From contig CAMFSS010000101.1 of NCBI GenBank assembly GCA_945983195.1, forward strand, positions 1 to 7,275: a stretch of DNA of 7,275 nt, in the 5' to 3' direction. Numbering within the stretch: the first letter of the stretch is position 1; every line of letters begins with the position of its first letter. The notes under the pieces are model-generated. The model searched no databases and was not told the origin of the DNA. It saw only the letters and a list, made by a program, of their open reading frames with translations. The position numbers and the translations under genes are program-made. The stretch comes from an uncultured Prevotellaceae bacterium. Its GTDB lineage: Bacteria; Bacteroidota; Bacteroidia; Bacteroidales; Muribaculaceae. Positions 4,832 to 7,275 of the stretch are shown in pieces.

Positions 4832-6844
4832 ATGCTTCACCGAGTCCCGCTGCTGCGCTGTCTGCTGCCTCTCGCCATTGGCATATTTATTGCCGACAGT
4901 GTGGCGATGCCTTTGTGGACTGTAGTGGCATTGCTGTGCACTGTGCTTGCAGCCTTGCTATTCGCCGAATGGTTTGTGTCAAGGTCGCCAAAGCGTGCAA
5001 TGCACTTGTCTTTCCTCCCCACGTCACTCCTACTGCTACTGTGTACACTCGTTGGCGCTCTGTCTGTCTCCATTCACCGCCCTGCTTCAGTTGCTGCGCA
5101 GTCATTGTCCGACAAGCCTGCAACTTGCCGCATTGAGCGTATCACCGACCGCGAATCGTCCACCGAACTGATTGCTAAAGAAACTGCCTCGGGCGTTCTG
5201 CTGCAAATCTTCCTCGACCACAAGAACTACAGCCTCACCGAAGGCGACGTAATCACTTTCTCCGCACGTTTCCATGAAATTGCCAATCTTGGCAACCCTG
5301 AGGAATTCGACTACCGCACTTTCATGATGCGTCGCGGATGCACTCTGTCGACATCTCTCGGCAGCGACGAATACCGCACTATCCGCCACACCGACGATTT
5401 CAACACCCTATCGCTCCACGCACGCCGCCGGCTTGTCAATCTCGTAATCAATTCCTCCCTCTCGGTCCATGCCAAGCGACTTGTGTGCACTGCCGTTCTT
5501 GGCGATGCCTCGTTTGCCGACTCCACCACGCGCAATGCCTTTTCACGGGCAGGAATAGCACACATGCTCGCAATAAGCGGATTGCACACCGGCATAATCC
5601 TCGCACTGCTCACTCTACTTCTGCGTCCGCTCGATTTCATGCGACTTCGCAAAGTGCGTTGGCTTGTCACCGTGATAGCATTGTTTTCCTATATCTTCGT
5701 CACGGGAATGTCGGCATCGGCTGTGCGTGCAGCTATTATGGCTGCCACGGCAATTGCCGCCTTGGCATGGCAGCGCGATGGCAGTCCGCTCATTTCGCTA
5801 TGCCTTGCCGCTATACTCATTCTCGTCTTCACGCCAATAGCACTTTTCGACGTCGGGTTTCAATTGAGTTTTGCCGCTGTCACAGCTATTCTCCTTCTTG
5901 CTGCAAGGCTGAATGTGATGTCGCAGCGTCGCCGCATCGCCTTCACGGTGATTTCATGGATTCTCGCCACACTCATAGCCAATCTTGGCTGTGCTCTCCT
6001 TTCAGCGCACTATTTCCACACACTGCCGCTCCTCTCCATTCTCTCCAATCTCATTGTGATTCCCATTCTGCCACTGTTTGTGGCAATTGCTCTTGCCGCA
6101 ATTCTCTGCCTCTCATTTGGGATAGAATTAATCGAGCTGCACACTCTGCTCGAATGGCTCACGTCATTCATCAATGGCACTGCCCACGCCGCTTCGCATC
6201 TGCCGTTTGCCTACATCGACAACATTCACATCTCCATGCCGGTCATCGTCATCTACTACGCTGCATTTGCACTCGCTGTTTCATTCATCTACAGTCGCCG
6301 CATTCGCGATGCAATAGGGTTTCTCACCGTCGGCACTGTGCTGGTTATGTGGATTGCCATTGAGGCGGCAATGGTGCCACGCAGCGGACTGTTTATTCTC
6401 AACAGCCACAACTCCACTCCCCTGCTCTATTTCTCAGGCGGCAATGGGCAACTGTGGTGTGCCGACCGCGAATGGACTCCCGACGAGTTCACCGATGCAT
6501 TCCAGGGTCTGCTAGCGAAATACCGCATCAACCACATCACAATTGCCGTCAATCCCCCGGAGTCGGCGGCAGTGATGTGCCACAGGCGCATAGTGATGGC
6601 TGCTTCCACGTCAATGCGCTACCAGAGGGCTGCAAAGCCCGTTCGCTGCGACTATCTGGTTGTCACCAACCGTTACTATGGAAATATTTCCGATTTGCTT
6701 CACACCTACGAGCCTTCAATGATAGTGCTCTCAGGTGCGCTATTCGACAACTGCCGTGACCGATACGCAGTCGAACTCGCTTCACTTCCCCGGTCAATTC
6801 GTGTTCACGACATAGCCACTTCGGGTGCAGTCGTTGTGCAGTGA
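4832..6844 (+). CDS. comEC: ComEC/Rec2 family DNA-uptake channel protein
   Basis: ComEC forms the inner-membrane channel through which single-stranded DNA enters the cell during natural transformation. The protein has 670 residues. N-terminal membrane helices lie at about 8-25, 29-48 and 60-80. A DUF4131/OB-fold region follows at about 90-190, with the family motif NPEEFDYRTFMMRRGC at 155-170. The competence domain spans about 215-500 with HMLAISGLHTG at 244-254, SASAVRAAIMA at 294-304, DVGFQLSF at 340-347 and many membrane helices. The last 160 residues sit where many ComEC proteins have a metallo-beta-lactamase-like domain, but I see no HxHxDH metal motif. This tail looks like a reduced or degenerate version. 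No other competence genes are in the window. It probably shares the aroE transcript. Transformation in this organism is not shown by the gene alone. Confidence 0.95.
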   Translation: MLHRVPLLRCLLPLAIGIFIADSVAMPLWTVVALLCTVLAALLFAEWFVSRSPKRAMHLSFLPTSLLLLLCTLVGALSVSIHRPASVAAQSLSDKPATCRIERITDRESSTELIAKETASGVLLQIFLDHKNYSLTEGDVITFSARFHEIANLGNPEEFDYRTFMMRRGCTLSTSLGSDEYRTIRHTDDFNTLSLHARRRLVNLVINSSLSVHAKRLVCTAVLGDASFADSTTRNAFSRAGIAHMLAISGLHTGIILALLTLLLRPLDFMRLRKVRWLVTVIALFSYIFVTGMSASAVRAAIMAATAIAALAWQRDGSPLISLCLAAILILVFTPIALFDVGFQLSFAAVTAILLLAARLNVMSQRRRIAFTVISWILATLIANLGCALLSAHYFHTLPLLSILSNLIVIPILPLFVAIALAAILCLSFGIELIELHTLLEWLTSFINGTAHAASHLPFAYIDNIHISMPVIVIYYAAFALAVSFIYSRRIRDAIGFLTVGTVLVMWIAIEAAMVPRSGLFILNSHNSTPLLYFSGGNGQLWCADREWTPDEFTDAFQGLLAKYRINHITIAVNPPESAAVMCHRRIVMAASTSMRYQRAAKPVRCDYLVVTNRYYGNISDLLHTYEPSMIVLSGALFDNCRDRYAVELASLPRSIRVHDIATSGAVVVQ

Positions 6845-6849
6845 GTGGT

Positions 6850-7275
6850 TCAAAGCCCTTTCACCCTTCCGGCTCCCACTAATCCCTTGCGGTAATATGC
6901 CTCATCAAGATTGCTGATTATCACTCCGCGGCTCGTCGATGCGTGTGCAAAATTTCCGTCACTCAAGTATATCCCCACATGGTTTATTCGTTTCGACTTG
7001 TTAAAGGCAAAAAACACCAAGTCGCCCTCTCTGAGTTCCTTCTCCCTTATCCGGCTGCACTCCTTGCTGTAGATGTCGGCTGAGTTGTGCGTCAAGACCT
7101 TGCCGTACACGTTCTTGTACACCTCCATAACAAGCCCCGAGCAGTCAGTGCCCTTGCGCGAATGTCCTCCATATCGGTATGGCACGCCAATCCACGTCTG
7201 CACCTCACGATAGCGGCGCGACTTGCCCGATTTCTTGGGTTTCTGTTTCTTGCGAGTATGGTCTACATACGCAGG
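6850..7275 (-). CDS. NlpC/P60 family cell-wall peptidase (partial, N-terminal end outside window)
   Basis: NlpC/P60 enzymes are papain-like cysteine peptidases that cut stem peptides of peptidoglycan, usually between D-glutamate and the third residue. The 141 codons visible end at TGA 6850-6852. The catalytic set is complete: Cys45 in GTDCSGLV, His99 in INHVGIYL and His111 in FAHAS (numbered from the window edge). WIGVPYRYGG opens the domain and ELREGDLVFF is also typical. A GTG at 7201-7203 could be mistaken for a start. The same frame stays open for 24 more codons to the edge and encodes a very basic K/R-rich linker, so the true start, probably with a signal peptide or lipobox, lies outside. 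The gene converges on comEC with 5 bases between the stop codons and no room for a separate terminator. Confidence 0.93.
   Translation of the reverse strand, partial: PAYVDHTRKKQKPKKSGKSRRYREVQTWIGVPYRYGGHSRKGTDCSGLVMEVYKNVYGKVLTHNSADIYSKECSRIREKELREGDLVFFAFNKSKRINHVGIYLSDGNFAHASTSRGVIISNLDEAYYRKGLVGAGRVKGL

Noticed and set aside
5338..6363. 341-codon open frame overlapping comEC in another plus-strand frame
   Set aside because: Its translation is rich in H, R, S and C with no domain signal, while the overlapping frame encodes all ComEC motifs and membrane helices.

Overview
This 7.3 kb window looks like ordinary chromosomal DNA from a member of the Bacteroidota, most likely order Bacteroidales. 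The evidence is fourfold. DnaA has the Bacteroidales-type sequence around its Walker motifs. An N-acetylmuramoyl-L-alanine amidase with a C-terminal SPOR-like region is followed by a single-pass MCE protein. Starts lack clear Shine-Dalgarno sequences in A/T-rich leaders. Two exact matches to the Bacteroidota -7 promoter element (TAnnTTTG) sit in front of genes. A Muribaculaceae-like genome of intermediate GC is a guess; the window alone does not prove the family.

Layout. Positions 1-1281 (minus) hold dnaA, cut at its C-terminus by the window edge. Positions 1282-1637 are a non-coding, very A/T-rich spacer with three stem-loops. Positions 1638-2537 (minus) encode an MlaD-like MCE lipid-transport protein, and 2612-3745 (minus) a periplasmic peptidoglycan amidase. 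These two probably form one transcription unit running amidase then MCE. Positions 3746-4045 are a divergent spacer that is strikingly poor in G on the plus strand and has a candidate promoter at each side. Positions 4046-4795 (plus) encode shikimate dehydrogenase (aroE) and 4832-6844 (plus) ComEC/Rec2, probably co-transcribed. Positions 6850-7275 (minus) encode the C-terminal part of an NlpC/P60 cell-wall hydrolase, cut at its N-terminus by the window edge. It converges on comEC with only 5 bases between the stop codons.

Functionally this is housekeeping: replication initiation, envelope maintenance (amidase, MCE protein, NlpC/P60 peptidase), aromatic amino acid synthesis, and a DNA-uptake channel. 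I see no mobile element, CRISPR array, tRNA, rRNA, toxin-antitoxin or defence locus, and no convincing new system. The parts least explained by known genes are the two spacers: the dnaA upstream region, with a long stem-loop followed by a T8 run on the strand opposite to all nearby genes, and the G-depleted spacer between the amidase gene and aroE.
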